DNA of 64,000 bases from Herbidospora sakaeratensis (GTDB lineage Bacteria; Actinomycetota; Actinomycetes; Streptosporangiales; Streptosporangiaceae). The translations under genes were made by a program, and so were the position numbers. The notes under the pieces are model-generated. The model was given only the letters and a program-made list of their open reading frames with translations. It ran no database searches and was not told the DNA's origin. The stretch is taken from the NCBI RefSeq assembly GCF_001570525.1, contig NZ_BBXC01000014.1, positions 207,458-271,457 of the forward strand, written 5' to 3'. Below, in pieces: positions 25,308-34,544 of the stretch (position 1 is the stretch's first letter; every line of letters starts with the position of its first letter).

Positions 25308-26105
25308 ATGAACGATTCCGCGCTTGAACTCCACGGGGTGAGCGTCCGCGCCGTCGGCCGCGCGCTGGTCTCCGACGTGGACCTCACCGTCCGGAAGGGC
25401 GAGCACTGGGTGGTGCTGGGCCCCAACGGCGCCGGGAAGACCACGATGTTGTCGGTCGCCGCGACCGTGCGCCACCCCACCTCCGGCACCGCCCGCGTGC
25501 TCGGCAAGCAGCTCGGCAAGGTCGACCTGCGGGAGCTGCGCCGCCACATCGGCCTGGTGGCGGCCAGCCAGCGGCTCGTCGACGAGTCGCTGCTGGAGGA
25601 GGAGGGCGCGACCGCCAAGACGGTCGTGCTGACCGGCCACACCGGCACCAGCGCCCCCCTCTGGGACCAGTACGGCCCCGCCGAGCACGCCAAGGCCGAG
25701 GCCCTGCTGGCCGACCTGGGCTGCAAGGACCTGGCCGACCGCCTGTTCGTCGTCTGCTCCCAGGGCGAGCGGGCCCGGGTCAGGGTGGCCCGCGCCCTCA
25801 TGGCCGACCCCGAGATCCTGCTGCTCGACGAGCCGTTCGCCGGTCTCGACCTGCCCGCCCGCGAAGACCTGATCGAGGCGCTGGAGGAGCTCGCGGCCCG
25901 CCCCGGCCTGGCGACCGTGCTGGTCACCCACCACCTGGAGGAGGTCCCGGCGACCACCACCCACGCGCTGCTGATGCGCGACGCCCGGGTGCTGGCCGCC
26001 GGCCCGGTCGAGGAGACGCTGACGGGCGAGCACCTGTCGGCGTGCTTCGGCCGCCCCCTGCGCATCGACCGTCACGACGGCCGCTTCTACGCCCGCAGGG
26101 GCTGA
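25308..26105 (+). CDS. ABC transporter ATPase (stand-alone)
   Basis: 265 residues, one nucleotide-binding domain. Walker A GPNGAGKTT (~40-48), Walker B ILLLDEPFAGLD, H-loop VTHHLEE. The signature is SQGERARVRVARAL, i.e. CSQGE instead of LSGGQ, as in YlmA/ModF-like stand-alone ATPases. No permease adjoins it, so its partner or non-transport role is unknown. ATG 25308 lies 22 bases after the GH35 stop. Its last 19 bases overlap the end of the convergent LuxR-type gene. Confidence 0.85.
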   Translation: MNDSALELHGVSVRAVGRALVSDVDLTVRKGEHWVVLGPNGAGKTTMLSVAATVRHPTSGTARVLGKQLGKVDLRELRRHIGLVAASQRLVDESLLEEEGATAKTVVLTGHTGTSAPLWDQYGPAEHAKAEALLADLGCKDLADRLFVVCSQGERARVRVARALMADPEILLLDEPFAGLDLPAREDLIEALEELAARPGLATVLVTHHLEEVPATTTHALLMRDARVLAAGPVEETLTGEHLSACFGRPLRIDRHDGRFYARRG

Positions 26106-28420
26106 CCCCGCACCAGCCGCGCCACCAGAGCGGTCCGGGAGGACACCCCCAGCTTCGCGAACACGTTCGACAGGTGATATTCGACCGTCTTCACGCTGAG
26201 CTTCAGCCGCCGGGCGATCTCCTTGTTGGTCAGCCCCGCCACGACCAGCCCGGCGACCGTGTTCTCCTGGGCCGTCAGCGCGTCGTTCGACCGTCCGCAC
26301 GCGGCCAGCTCCTGGCTGGACCGTTCCAGGAACGGCGCGGCCCCCAGCGCCCGGAAGCCGTCGCAGGCGGCCCGCAGCCGCCGCGCCGCCTCGGTACGCC
26401 GCCCCGACCTGCGCAGGAACGAGCCGTAGGCGAACTCCGCCCGCGCCCGCTCGAACGGATCGGCCGTCCGCACCGCCTCCTCGAACGGCGGGACCGCCCC
26501 GCCCTTCACCGGCAGCAGCTCCGGCGGAATCTCCGGTGTGGTCCCCGGCCCCTCGGAGCCTCCTTCGACCTGGTCGGCGAAGGCCGCCGCCGCGGCGAGG
26601 AACACCCGCGCCAGGCCGCTCACCGGACCCCATCCCGACACCTGCGCCCGCGCGGCGCCGACGTCGCCCCGGGCCGCGTGGACCACGGCCTGGGCCGCCG
26701 CCGTGTAGGGGGCCGTCCAGGTCCCTCGTGGACGGGAGAGCGCGTCGTCCCACGCGCCCGTGCGCACCTCGGCGAGGCAGCGCAGCGCCTCGGCCACCTC
26801 GCCGCCGACGCCCCTCAGGTCGGCCAGGGCGCCGGCCGCGTCGCCCGTCCAGAGGCGGACCGCCGCGCGGCCGGTCAGCAGGTCGAGCTCCTCCGGCGCG
26901 GCCACCGCCGGGTCCGGCAGGCGAAGGTCCAGGACCTCGTCCGGGCGGCCGGCGGCGAACCGGGACACCAGCCGGACGAAGCCCGATCCCGGCCCCGAAG
27001 CCCGGGACGCCCACCGGTGTCCCTCGGCGAGCAGCCCCTCCGCCAGGGAGAGGCGGGCCAACGCCGTCGCGGTCGCGCCCGCGAAGGCCGGTTCGCGGTC
27101 GTGCCAGGCCAGTTCGAGCAGCCGCCGGGCCCGTGCCCCGTCGCCGCACGCCTCCTCGACCACGCCCGCCGCGAACGCCCGCGCGCCCGGATGGGCGTTG
27201 GGCTCCCGCGCCGACTCGGCGGCCCGCGCCACCTGGCCGTCGAGGACCAGCGCGTGCACCGCCTCCGCCCGCAGCACCCCCCGGTCGCGGGCCGAGGCCG
27301 TCAGCCGGGCGGCGCGCTCCAGGTGGTCGGCCGCCGCGCCCCAGTTCCCGGCCGCCCCCTGCTCCCGTGCGAAGGCGGCCACCTCCCGGGCGAACGCGTC
27401 GTCGGCCCGGGAGACGGCGCTGATCCGGTGCCGCAGCCGGTCGACCGGATCGGGGCAGATCGCGGCGGCGTCCAGGTGCAGCCGGGCCCGCTCGCACGGC
27501 CGCAGCCCCTCGTAGACCGCCGCCCTGGTCAGCGGGTCGGGGAAGCCCACCAGGAGCTCCCCGCCGACCCGGTGCACCAGCAGCCCGGCGCTCACCGCCT
27601 CGTCGAGCAGCAGGATCGCGTCGGGGGTGCCCGCGAGCCGTTCGGCCTGCCAGAGCGGGCCCTCCTCGCCCAGCACGCTGGCCGCCCGGACCAGCGCGCG
27701 GGTCTTCTCGTCGAGACGTCCGAGCCGGTCCTGGACGTCCATCGTGTACCCCCGGGGCGCGGGCAGCCGGCCCATGGGGTCGGCCAGCACGTCCGGCGGG
27801 GTCTGGCGGAGCAGCGCCTCGGCGTGCAGCGGGGAACCGCCGGTGTGCGCCCGCAACCGGGCCAGCGCCGCGGTCCCGATCGGCGCGGGGCACACCAGCG
27901 CCGCCAGTTCCCCCAGCTCGGCCACGCTCAGCCCGGTCAGCGAGATCCGGGTCGCGTCCTGCAGCGGCCGCCGCAGGCCGTCGGGCGGTTCGTCGCGGGT
28001 GACCACGACGACCAGCACGGTCCCGGCGCGCAGGCGGCGCAGCGCGAAGGCCAGCGCGCGCACCGAGGGGAGGTCGGCCCACTGCGCGTCGTCGGCCACC
28101 AGGGCCACCGGCTCCTCGGCGGCCGTGAGCACGCCCAGCAGGCGCGCGCCGACCTCTGCCGGGTCGCCGCAGGCGTCGTGGAGCCACTGCTGGGCGAAGC
28201 CGTAATCGAAGGAGCTCTCGAGGGGATCGCCGCTCGCGGCGAGCACCCGGAAGCCCTCCAGCGCACCGCGGACCAGCGCGGTCTTGCCCACGCCCGGCGG
28301 GCCGTCGACCAGCACCAGCGCCGGGCTGCCCGAGCGGGCCCGCGCGGCGCACGCCTCCAGGGCGGCCCGTTCGCGGTCACGTCCGACGAAGGCGGCCCTG
28401 CGATCAGACACGATTGTCAC
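26087..28420 (-). CDS. Large LuxR-type transcriptional regulator with AAA+/STAND ATPase domain
   Basis: About 777 residues, a LAL (MalT-like) regulator. N-terminal ATPase: FVGRDRERAALEA, Walker A DGPPGVGKTALV (~40-52), Walker B VALVADDAQWADLPS. A long helical TPR-like middle follows. The C-terminal LuxR helix-turn-helix (~715-775) reads GLTNKEIARRLKLSVKTVEYHLSNVFAKLGV. GTG 28420 is chosen (TIVSDRRAAFVG); an in-frame GTG at 28441 is possible and neither has a good ribosome site. It lies 34 bases after the sigma factor gene on the same strand, so they are probably co-transcribed. The inducer is unknown. Confidence 0.85.
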   Translation of the reverse strand: MTIVSDRRAAFVGRDRERAALEACAARARSGSPALVLVDGPPGVGKTALVRGALEGFRVLAASGDPLESSFDYGFAQQWLHDACGDPAEVGARLLGVLTAAEEPVALVADDAQWADLPSVRALAFALRRLRAGTVLVVVVTRDEPPDGLRRPLQDATRISLTGLSVAELGELAALVCPAPIGTAALARLRAHTGGSPLHAEALLRQTPPDVLADPMGRLPAPRGYTMDVQDRLGRLDEKTRALVRAASVLGEEGPLWQAERLAGTPDAILLLDEAVSAGLLVHRVGGELLVGFPDPLTRAAVYEGLRPCERARLHLDAAAICPDPVDRLRHRISAVSRADDAFAREVAAFAREQGAAGNWGAAADHLERAARLTASARDRGVLRAEAVHALVLDGQVARAAESAREPNAHPGARAFAAGVVEEACGDGARARRLLELAWHDREPAFAGATATALARLSLAEGLLAEGHRWASRASGPGSGFVRLVSRFAAGRPDEVLDLRLPDPAVAAPEELDLLTGRAAVRLWTGDAAGALADLRGVGGEVAEALRCLAEVRTGAWDDALSRPRGTWTAPYTAAAQAVVHAARGDVGAARAQVSGWGPVSGLARVFLAAAAAFADQVEGGSEGPGTTPEIPPELLPVKGGAVPPFEEAVRTADPFERARAEFAYGSFLRRSGRRTEAARRLRAACDGFRALGAAPFLERSSQELAACGRSNDALTAQENTVAGLVVAGLTNKEIARRLKLSVKTVEYHLSNVFAKLGVSSRTALVARLVRGQPLRA

Positions 28421-28454
28421 GGAAGGTAGGAGGGGGACCACCCGGTCCTGATAC

Positions 28455-29015
28455 CTAGTCGGGGCCGCCGACTTTCGCGCGCAGCGACTTCAGGCAGCGG
28501 GCGCGGGTCGGCCCGATGCTGCCGACCGGCATGTCGAGGGTGGCCGCGATCTCCAGATAGCTGGGCGGCGGGGTCGCCGACAGGATCCGCAGCAGATCGC
28601 GGCAGCGCTGCCCGAGCTGGTCGAAGGCCGCCAGCAGCCGGGTCGCCCGCGCGGCGTCGAGCGCCGCCTGCTCGGCGTCGAGGAGGACCTGTTCGGGGGT
28701 GCGGTCGGGGGAGCGCACGTCGGCGAGGAAGCCGTCGCCCGCCGGGGTCACCCGGCCGGCCGCCTTCGCCAGCCGCAGCGCCTCGCGCCGCGCGGTCGTG
28801 GCCAGCCAGCCGCCGACCTTGTCGGGCTGCTCGATGCGGTCGAGCCGCTCGGCCAGGCGCAACCACGCCTCCTGGACGACGTCGCGCCGGTCGTCGTCAC
28901 CCAGCCCGAACCCGGCGGTCACCGCCCACAACAGCCCGGTGAACCGGGCCACGAGAGCGTTCCAAGCGGCCTCGTCTCCACCGGCGGCCCCTTTGACGAG
29001 GTCGGCGACGTCCAT
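28455..29015 (-). CDS. ECF-type RNA polymerase sigma factor
   Basis: 186 residues. Region 2 spans ~8-75 (AWNALVARFTGLLWAV, DVVQEAWLRLAERLDRI), region 4 ~125-180 (QRCRDLLRILSATPPPSYLEIAATLDMPVGSIGPTRARCLKSLRAKV). The GSIGPTRARCL recognition helix is the standard ECF ending. No anti-sigma factor gene is adjacent. Instead the large LuxR-type ATPase regulator follows. A GGAGGA ribosome site lies six bases before the ATG. It is divergent from the DUF2637-like membrane protein gene. Confidence 0.9.
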   Translation of the reverse strand: MDVADLVKGAAGGDEAAWNALVARFTGLLWAVTAGFGLGDDDRRDVVQEAWLRLAERLDRIEQPDKVGGWLATTARREALRLAKAAGRVTPAGDGFLADVRSPDRTPEQVLLDAEQAALDAARATRLLAAFDQLGQRCRDLLRILSATPPPSYLEIAATLDMPVGSIGPTRARCLKSLRAKVGGPD

Positions 29016-29193
29016 GGTGTCCTCCTCCGCCGAGGGACATCTAACAACGATTCAGGCCGGTTCGGTACCCGATAAGCCTCCCCGCCACAGGAGGCTGGAA
29101 TCACCGATTTCCCCGCCGTCACAGGGGTTTCGTGCGCGTGGCACGCGACATTCTGGAATGATCGCGTCGTTATACCGTCGGACGTCGAGATTG

Positions 29194-30432
29194 ATGGTTC
29201 GTATGCCTGAATTCGAAGAGATTTCCGCCTGGGTCTCCGCGAACCCGGTCGGCGCGGCGATCATCGCCGTCTTCGCCCTGGTGGCGCTCGTCATCCTGCT
29301 CTATGTCCTGCGCGCCGTCTGGCGCGGAGCCGGCCGCGTCTTCACCAAGTACATCGCCCCGCGGCCCACCGAAGACATCCTGACCATCGTCGCGGCCAGC
29401 ATCGCGACCGGTGTGTCCGCCCAGGGCATGTGGCAGTTCGCCGGCGACGTCCTCGGCTTCGACGGCCCGCTGCGGCTGCTGCTCTTCGCGTTCATCGAGG
29501 TCGCGGTCATCACGAGCGCGGTCCGGGCCCGCCGGAACATGCGCGAGAACTACTCCGCCGGCATCGACGGCCTGGCCGTGTGGGTGCTCACCGGCCTGTC
29601 GGCCGTCCTGTCGGCCATGGACGCCGCCAGCGTCGCCGAGGCGATCTTCCGCCTCGCCGCGCCGCTGGTCGCCGCCTGGTTGTGGGAGCGCGGCATGGCC
29701 ATCGAGCGGGTCAAGCTGACCGGCCGGCACCGCATCCACTGGCGGCTCACCCCCGAGCGCGCGATGGTCCGTCTCGGCCTGGCCGAGTCGAGCGACCGCA
29801 CCGCCAGCGACGTCGACGCCCACCGCCGCCTCACCCGCGTCGCCCTGGCCGCCAAGCGCGCCCGCCACCTGCGCGAGACCGGCGCCTCCGAGCGCCGCAT
29901 GCGCGCCGCCCTGGCCCGCCTCGACCGCGCCATGGACCAGGCGGTCGAGCACACCGGCCTGGCCAACGACGCCGAGCGCCAGGAGGCGCTGCTGTCGCAG
30001 ATCGGCGCGCTGTTCAACACCAGCGCCCTGCTCGACCTCCACCCGCCGGTGCCGTGGGAGCCCGAGCCGGAGCAGCCCGGCATCGCGATGCGCGCCCTGA
30101 TGGCCCCCGCCGACGAGGAGGACGAGCTGCGCCGGCAGCCCGCCGCCTCGCCGGTGGACATCATGCAGCGCTCGTCGTGGATCAAGGCCGCCCGCGCCTA
30201 CTGGGACCAGGCCATCGAGGAGCGCTTCGTGCCCCGCGCGGCCGACATCGCCCGCGAGACCGGCGTCCCGCTCGACATGGCCAAGGAGTTCCGCTCCCTC
30301 TGGAAGCTCGAGGCCAAGGCCCACGCGCTGATCGAGGCCGCCTACCTGGAGCACGGCATCGTCGACACCGGCCAGTTCCCGGCCATCCCGGCCGAGCGGG
30401 TGCTGTCGGTGAACGGCGCCCACGCCGGCTGA
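29194..30432 (+). CDS. Membrane protein resembling DUF2637/SpdB proteins
   Basis: 412 residues (ATG 29194 or 29203). About four membrane segments: residues ~18-45 (NPVGAAIIAVFALVALVILL), ~70-90 (AASIATGVSAQGMWQFAG), ~95-115 (LLLFAFIEVAVITSA), ~130-165 (GLAVWVLTGLSAVLSAMDAA, LAAPLVAAWLWERG). A long charged cytosolic part follows with Arg/Ala-rich helices, likely coiled coil. The membrane part resembles DUF2637/SpdB proteins of actinomycete conjugative plasmids, but no other transfer gene is present. The function is not known. A hairpin terminator follows. Confidence 0.6.
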   Translation: MVRMPEFEEISAWVSANPVGAAIIAVFALVALVILLYVLRAVWRGAGRVFTKYIAPRPTEDILTIVAASIATGVSAQGMWQFAGDVLGFDGPLRLLLFAFIEVAVITSAVRARRNMRENYSAGIDGLAVWVLTGLSAVLSAMDAASVAEAIFRLAAPLVAAWLWERGMAIERVKLTGRHRIHWRLTPERAMVRLGLAESSDRTASDVDAHRRLTRVALAAKRARHLRETGASERRMRAALARLDRAMDQAVEHTGLANDAERQEALLSQIGALFNTSALLDLHPPVPWEPEPEQPGIAMRALMAPADEEDELRRQPAASPVDIMQRSSWIKAARAYWDQAIEERFVPRAADIARETGVPLDMAKEFRSLWKLEAKAHALIEAAYLEHGIVDTGQFPAIPAERVLSVNGAHAG

Positions 30433-30443
30433 CCTGCTTCTCC

Positions 30444-30476
30444 CGAAGGCCCCGTTCGTCGCGAGCGGGGCCTTCG
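30444..30476 (+). terminator. Hairpin terminator
   Basis: A perfect 11-base stem CGAAGGCCCCG / CGGGGCCTTCG with an 11-base loop, 12 bases after the membrane-protein stop and before the pirin gene. Confidence 0.8.
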
Positions 30477-30492
30477 TCATAGATTCCGGGGT

Positions 30493-31416
30493 ATGAGCAA
30501 CCTCGAGAGCGATCCCCGGGAGGCCGTCTGCGGCGGCGAGGGCGCGGGCGAACCCGAACTGCTGCCCGGCCGCGACGTCGTGCTGGGCGGCACGCGCGGG
30601 ATGAAGGTGACCCGCACGCTGCCCACCGCCGGGCGGCGCATGGTCGGGGCGTGGTGCTTCGCCGACGCGTACGGGCCCGAACCGGCCACCATGACGGTGC
30701 CGCCGCACCCGCACACGGGGTTGCAGACGGTGAGCTGGCTCGTCGAGGGCGAGGTGCTGCACCGCGACACGCTCGGCAGCGAGCAGGTGATCAAGCCGGG
30801 TCAGCTCAACCTGATGACCGCCGGGCGCGGCATCGCCCACTCCGAGGAGTCGGCCTTCGGGCGGCTGCACGGCGCGCAGCTCTGGGTCGCGCTGCCCGGG
30901 AGCGCCCGGCACACCGCCCCCGCCTTCGAGCACCACCCCGACCTGCCCGAGCTGACCGAGCCCGGCTGCTCGGTGACCGTGCTGCTGGGCGAGGTGGCCG
31001 GGCTGACCTCGCCCGCCACCGCGCACACGCCGATCGCCGGGGCCGAGATCGTGGTGTCCGCGCCGTCGCGGCTGCCGCTCAAGCCCGCCTGGGAGTACGC
31101 CGTCCTCGTGTTGTCGGGGACCGCCGAGGTCGCCGGGACCACGCTGGAGCCGGGGCCGCTGCTCTATCTGGGCGCGGGCCGCTCGTCGGTGGAGCTGGGC
31201 GGGGACGCCCGCCTGCTGCTGCTCGGCGGCGAGCCGTTCGAGGAGCGGATCGTCATGTGGTGGAACTTCGTCGGCCGTTCCCACGACGAGATCGTGGAGT
31301 TCCGGCGCTCGTGGGGCGAGGGCGCGCTCGGCCCCGTGCCCGGCTACGACGGCGACCCCCTCCGCGCCCCCGAGTTGCCCTCTCTCCGGCTGAAGCCGCG
31401 GGGCCGCGTGCGCTGA
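30493..31416 (+). CDS. Pirin family protein
   Basis: 307 residues, two cupin domains. The N-terminal metal site is clear: PPHPHTGLQTVSWLVEGEVLHRD (first His pair at ~75 and 77) and GRGIAHSEE (His ~119, Glu ~121), the pirin H-H-H-E set. The C-terminal cupin lacks ligands, as usual. The ending WWNFVGRSHDEI is a pirin signature. Some pirins act as quercetinases, others as redox-sensing partners; the role here is open. It starts 17 bases after the terminator and lies 18 bases before the MOSC fusion gene, so the two may be co-transcribed. Confidence 0.9.
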   Translation: MSNLESDPREAVCGGEGAGEPELLPGRDVVLGGTRGMKVTRTLPTAGRRMVGAWCFADAYGPEPATMTVPPHPHTGLQTVSWLVEGEVLHRDTLGSEQVIKPGQLNLMTAGRGIAHSEESAFGRLHGAQLWVALPGSARHTAPAFEHHPDLPELTEPGCSVTVLLGEVAGLTSPATAHTPIAGAEIVVSAPSRLPLKPAWEYAVLVLSGTAEVAGTTLEPGPLLYLGAGRSSVELGGDARLLLLGGEPFEERIVMWWNFVGRSHDEIVEFRRSWGEGALGPVPGYDGDPLRAPELPSLRLKPRGRVR

Positions 31417-31434
31417 GCTGGGTAGGTGCCCTGT

Positions 31435-33144
31435 ATGGGGGAGTTCGTCGGAAAACTGCTGTCGGTCAACGTGGGCCTGCCCAAGGACGTGCCCTGGGAG
31501 GGCCGGACCGTCCACACGGGCATCTGGAAGAGCAGCGTCCAGGGGCCGAGACGGGTGCGGCGGCTCAACATCGACGGCGACGGCCAGGGCGACCTGGCCG
31601 GGCACGGCGGCGAGATGCGCGCCGTGCTGGTCTACCAGATCGCCTCCTACGCCCACTGGAGCCGCCACCTCGGCCGCGACGACTTCGTGCACGGCCAGTT
31701 CGGCGAGAACTTCACCGTGGACGGGCTGCCCGACGACGAGGTCTGCATCGGCGACCGCTACCGGATCGGCACCGCCGTCTTCGAGGTCACCCAGCCGCGC
31801 GTCACCTGTTTCCGGGTCGGCATGCGGCTGGGCGTGCCCGAGATGGCCTCGCTGCTCGTCGGGCACCGGCGGCCCGGGTTCTACCTGCGGGTGATCACCG
31901 AGGGCGTCGTGGAGGCCGGAGACGACATCGAGCGGCTGTCGGTCGGCGCGGGGGAGGTCTCGGTCACCGAGGCCGACGCGCTGCTCTATCTGCCCGGCCC
32001 GCGCGATCCCGCCCGGCTGCGGGCCGCGCTGGCCAATCCGGCGCTGAGCCCCGGCTGGCAGGGGTCGTTCCGCGACCTGCTCGCCGCGAGGGCGCCGGCG
32101 CAGCCGGGGTGGCCGGGGTTCCGGCCGCTGGCCGTCACGCGGGTGCGGCGGGAGAGCGAGGACACCGTCTCCTTCTATCTCGCCCCCGCCGACGGCTCGG
32201 CGCTGCCGGTGGCGCTGCCGGGGCAGTACCTGACGGTCCGGGTGCCCGACGGCTCGGTCCGCAGTTACTCGTTGTCACTTGGATCGTCGGGCTATCGAAT
32301 CACCGTCAAGCACGAACCCGGCGGCGACGTCAGTGGATACCTGCACTCCCGGGTGACCGAGGGCGACTCGCTGGAGGTGGCCGCGCCCCGGGGCGAGTTC
32401 ACCATGGCCGACACCTCGTCGACGGTCGCGCTGATCTCGGCCGGGATCGGGATCACGCCCGTGCTCGCCATGCTCCACTCGCTGGCCGAGACGGGCACGG
32501 AGCGGGGCGTCTGGTGGCTGCACGTTACACGTACTGTCAGGACGCAGGTGTTCGCCGACGAGGTGCGCGCGCTGCTCGACCGCATCCCCGGCGCGCGGGA
32601 AAAGGTGTACTTCACCGCCCACGACCCCGGCGACCCGCTCCCGCCGCACGCCGAGATCGGCCGCCCGACGGCCGCCGGCCTGGCGAAACTCGGGCTGCCG
32701 GCCGACACCGACGCTTATATATGCGGTCCCGCGGGTTTCATGGGCGCGATGACCGAGGCGCTGACGGCCGCCGGGCTCTCGCCCGGCCAGGTGCACACCG
32801 AACTGTTCGGCACGCTGGCGGCTGTCAACCCCGGTGTGGTGGACGCGCGGCACGTCCGGCCGCATCCGCCGGCCTCCCAGGGGACCGGGCCGGAGGTCAC
32901 CTTCGCGCGCAGCGGGCTGACCGTCCAGTGGGGCGAGGAGTACGGCAGTCTCCTCGAACTCGCCGAGGCGTGCGACGTGCCGGTGCGGTGGTCGTGCCGG
33001 ACGGGGGTGTGCCACACGTGCGTGACCGGGCTGCTGGCGGGTGGGATCCGCTATCGGACCGAGCCGCTGGAGCCGCCGGCCGTCGGCGACGCGCTGATCT
33101 GCTGCTCGGTGCCGGTGCGCGAGGACATCGTCCTGGACCTGTAG
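31435..33144 (+). CDS. MOSC domain / ferredoxin reductase / 2Fe-2S ferredoxin fusion
   Basis: 569 residues. MOSC/YiiM-type domain 1-~220 (GHGGEMRAVLVYQ, GQFGENFTVDG, QPRVTCFRVG with the conserved Cys). The FAD-binding fold ~225-330 has RSYSLS in place of RxYS. The NAD(P)-binding fold ~335-450 includes ISAGIGITPVLAML and YICGPAGFM. The C-terminal plant-type 2Fe-2S ferredoxin reads CRTGVCHTC with a last Cys in LICC. The layout suggests electrons pass from NAD(P)H via FAD to the cluster, then to a molybdenum- or sulfur-linked substrate on MOSC (inference). ATG 31435 starts directly at the MOSC domain. Confidence 0.88.
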   Translation: MGEFVGKLLSVNVGLPKDVPWEGRTVHTGIWKSSVQGPRRVRRLNIDGDGQGDLAGHGGEMRAVLVYQIASYAHWSRHLGRDDFVHGQFGENFTVDGLPDDEVCIGDRYRIGTAVFEVTQPRVTCFRVGMRLGVPEMASLLVGHRRPGFYLRVITEGVVEAGDDIERLSVGAGEVSVTEADALLYLPGPRDPARLRAALANPALSPGWQGSFRDLLAARAPAQPGWPGFRPLAVTRVRRESEDTVSFYLAPADGSALPVALPGQYLTVRVPDGSVRSYSLSLGSSGYRITVKHEPGGDVSGYLHSRVTEGDSLEVAAPRGEFTMADTSSTVALISAGIGITPVLAMLHSLAETGTERGVWWLHVTRTVRTQVFADEVRALLDRIPGAREKVYFTAHDPGDPLPPHAEIGRPTAAGLAKLGLPADTDAYICGPAGFMGAMTEALTAAGLSPGQVHTELFGTLAAVNPGVVDARHVRPHPPASQGTGPEVTFARSGLTVQWGEEYGSLLELAEACDVPVRWSCRTGVCHTCVTGLLAGGIRYRTEPLEPPAVGDALICCSVPVREDIVLDL

Positions 33145-33356
33145 TCACGCCCCGAGAACAACGTGCCACGATTGGTGATATTTCGGCATTTGGGCGGACG
33201 GTAATCTTCTCTTCTGCCCTTCCCGTCACACAGTTAAAACCGCTGGGCTCTATCAATTCGCTAAGTAAGGTCCGTGTCACCTTCAGGTTATGGTCATTAG
33301 GGTTCCTCTGTGACTACTTTCGGTGGGCGATATACCACGGAAAGTAAGGGGGAGCC

Positions 33357-34544
33357 GTGCCAGACCTGACTCTCACGCGACGTGTCGAGGGCGCGATGGA
33401 GGGGGCCGCAGTGCGGCTGCGCGCCTTCGCCGACCGTCACGAGACGCCCAGTCCCTGCCTGCTCATCGATCTGCCGACACTCGAGTCGACCTACCGGACG
33501 ATGAGCCTCGCGTTCATCGGCGCCGAGATCCTCTACGCGGTCAAGGCCAACGCCGCACCCGGCGTCATCACCACCCTCGCCCGGTTAGGGGCCGGCTTCG
33601 ACGTCGCCAGCCTCGCCGAGATCGAGCTCTGCCTGGCGCGTGGGGTGCCCGCGTCCCGGTTGTCGTTCAGCAACCCGGTGAAGAAGCGCTCCGACGTGGC
33701 CGCCGCCTACGAGCGCGGAGTGCGCACCTTCGCCTTCGACAACCCCGGCGACCTGCGCAACATCATCGTCGAGGCGCCCGGCTCGAAGGTCTTCTGCCGC
33801 ATCCAGGTGACGCCGCCCGCCGCCGCGATGCCGTTCGGGGCCAAGTTCGGCTGCCCCGAGGAGGCCGCGCCCGAGATGCTCGCGGAGGCCGCCGACCGCG
33901 GTCTTCGGCCGCAGGGTGTCACGTTCCACGTCGGCTCGCAGCAGCGCAACCTGGCCGCCTGGGACGCCGGCATCGCCGCCGCCGCGAAGATCGCCCAGAT
34001 GCTCGAACCCGAGGGCGTGCGGCTGCCGGTCATCGACATCGGCGGGGGGTTCCCGATCTCCTACCGCGAGCAGGCGGCCACCCCCGAGGAGTTCGCCCGC
34101 GCGGTCGACCTCTCGCTCGCCCGCCACTTCGAACCCCGCGACCGTCCGCGACTGGTCATCGAGCCGGGCCGATCCCTCGTCGGCCCGTCTGGCATGATCC
34201 GCGCCGAGGTCGTGGCGGTGCGCGGGGGCGTGCCCGCCGACCCGCGCCGCTGGGTGTTCCTCGACGTCGGCCGCTACAACGGCCTGGTCGAGACCGAGAA
34301 CGACACCATCGCCTACCGCATCCACGCCCCCGCCGGGTTCGGCCCCGACGGGCCGGTGGTGCTGGCCGGGCCGACCAGCGACGGCGACGACGTGCTCTAC
34401 AAGCACACCGACTACGCCATGCCGCTCTCGCTCGCCCCCGGCGACCCCGTCGAGGTCATGGACGCCGGGGCGTACACCTCCAGCTACTCCTGCGCGGCGG
34501 TCAACGGCCTGCCCGCGCTGCCGACCTTCTGCGTGCCGGGCTGA
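33357..34544 (+). CDS. PLP-dependent ornithine/lysine-type decarboxylase (fold III)
   Basis: 395 residues. The PLP lysine is in YAVKANAAP (~K64). Other fold III landmarks are FDVASLAEIE, FHVGSQQ, DIGGGFP, EPGRSLVG and the C-terminal MDAGAYTSSYSCAAVNG with the catalytic Cys region. It should make putrescine (or cadaverine) from ornithine (lysine). GTG 33357 follows AAGGGGGAG by three bases. It leads a three-gene polyamine operon with speD and the speE-like gene. The 212-base AT-richer region upstream holds a possible promoter (TGTGAC, 16 bases, TATACC at about 33331-33336). Confidence 0.88.
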   Translation: MPDLTLTRRVEGAMEGAAVRLRAFADRHETPSPCLLIDLPTLESTYRTMSLAFIGAEILYAVKANAAPGVITTLARLGAGFDVASLAEIELCLARGVPASRLSFSNPVKKRSDVAAAYERGVRTFAFDNPGDLRNIIVEAPGSKVFCRIQVTPPAAAMPFGAKFGCPEEAAPEMLAEAADRGLRPQGVTFHVGSQQRNLAAWDAGIAAAAKIAQMLEPEGVRLPVIDIGGGFPISYREQAATPEEFARAVDLSLARHFEPRDRPRLVIEPGRSLVGPSGMIRAEVVAVRGGVPADPRRWVFLDVGRYNGLVETENDTIAYRIHAPAGFGPDGPVVLAGPTSDGDDVLYKHTDYAMPLSLAPGDPVEVMDAGAYTSSYSCAAVNGLPALPTFCVPG

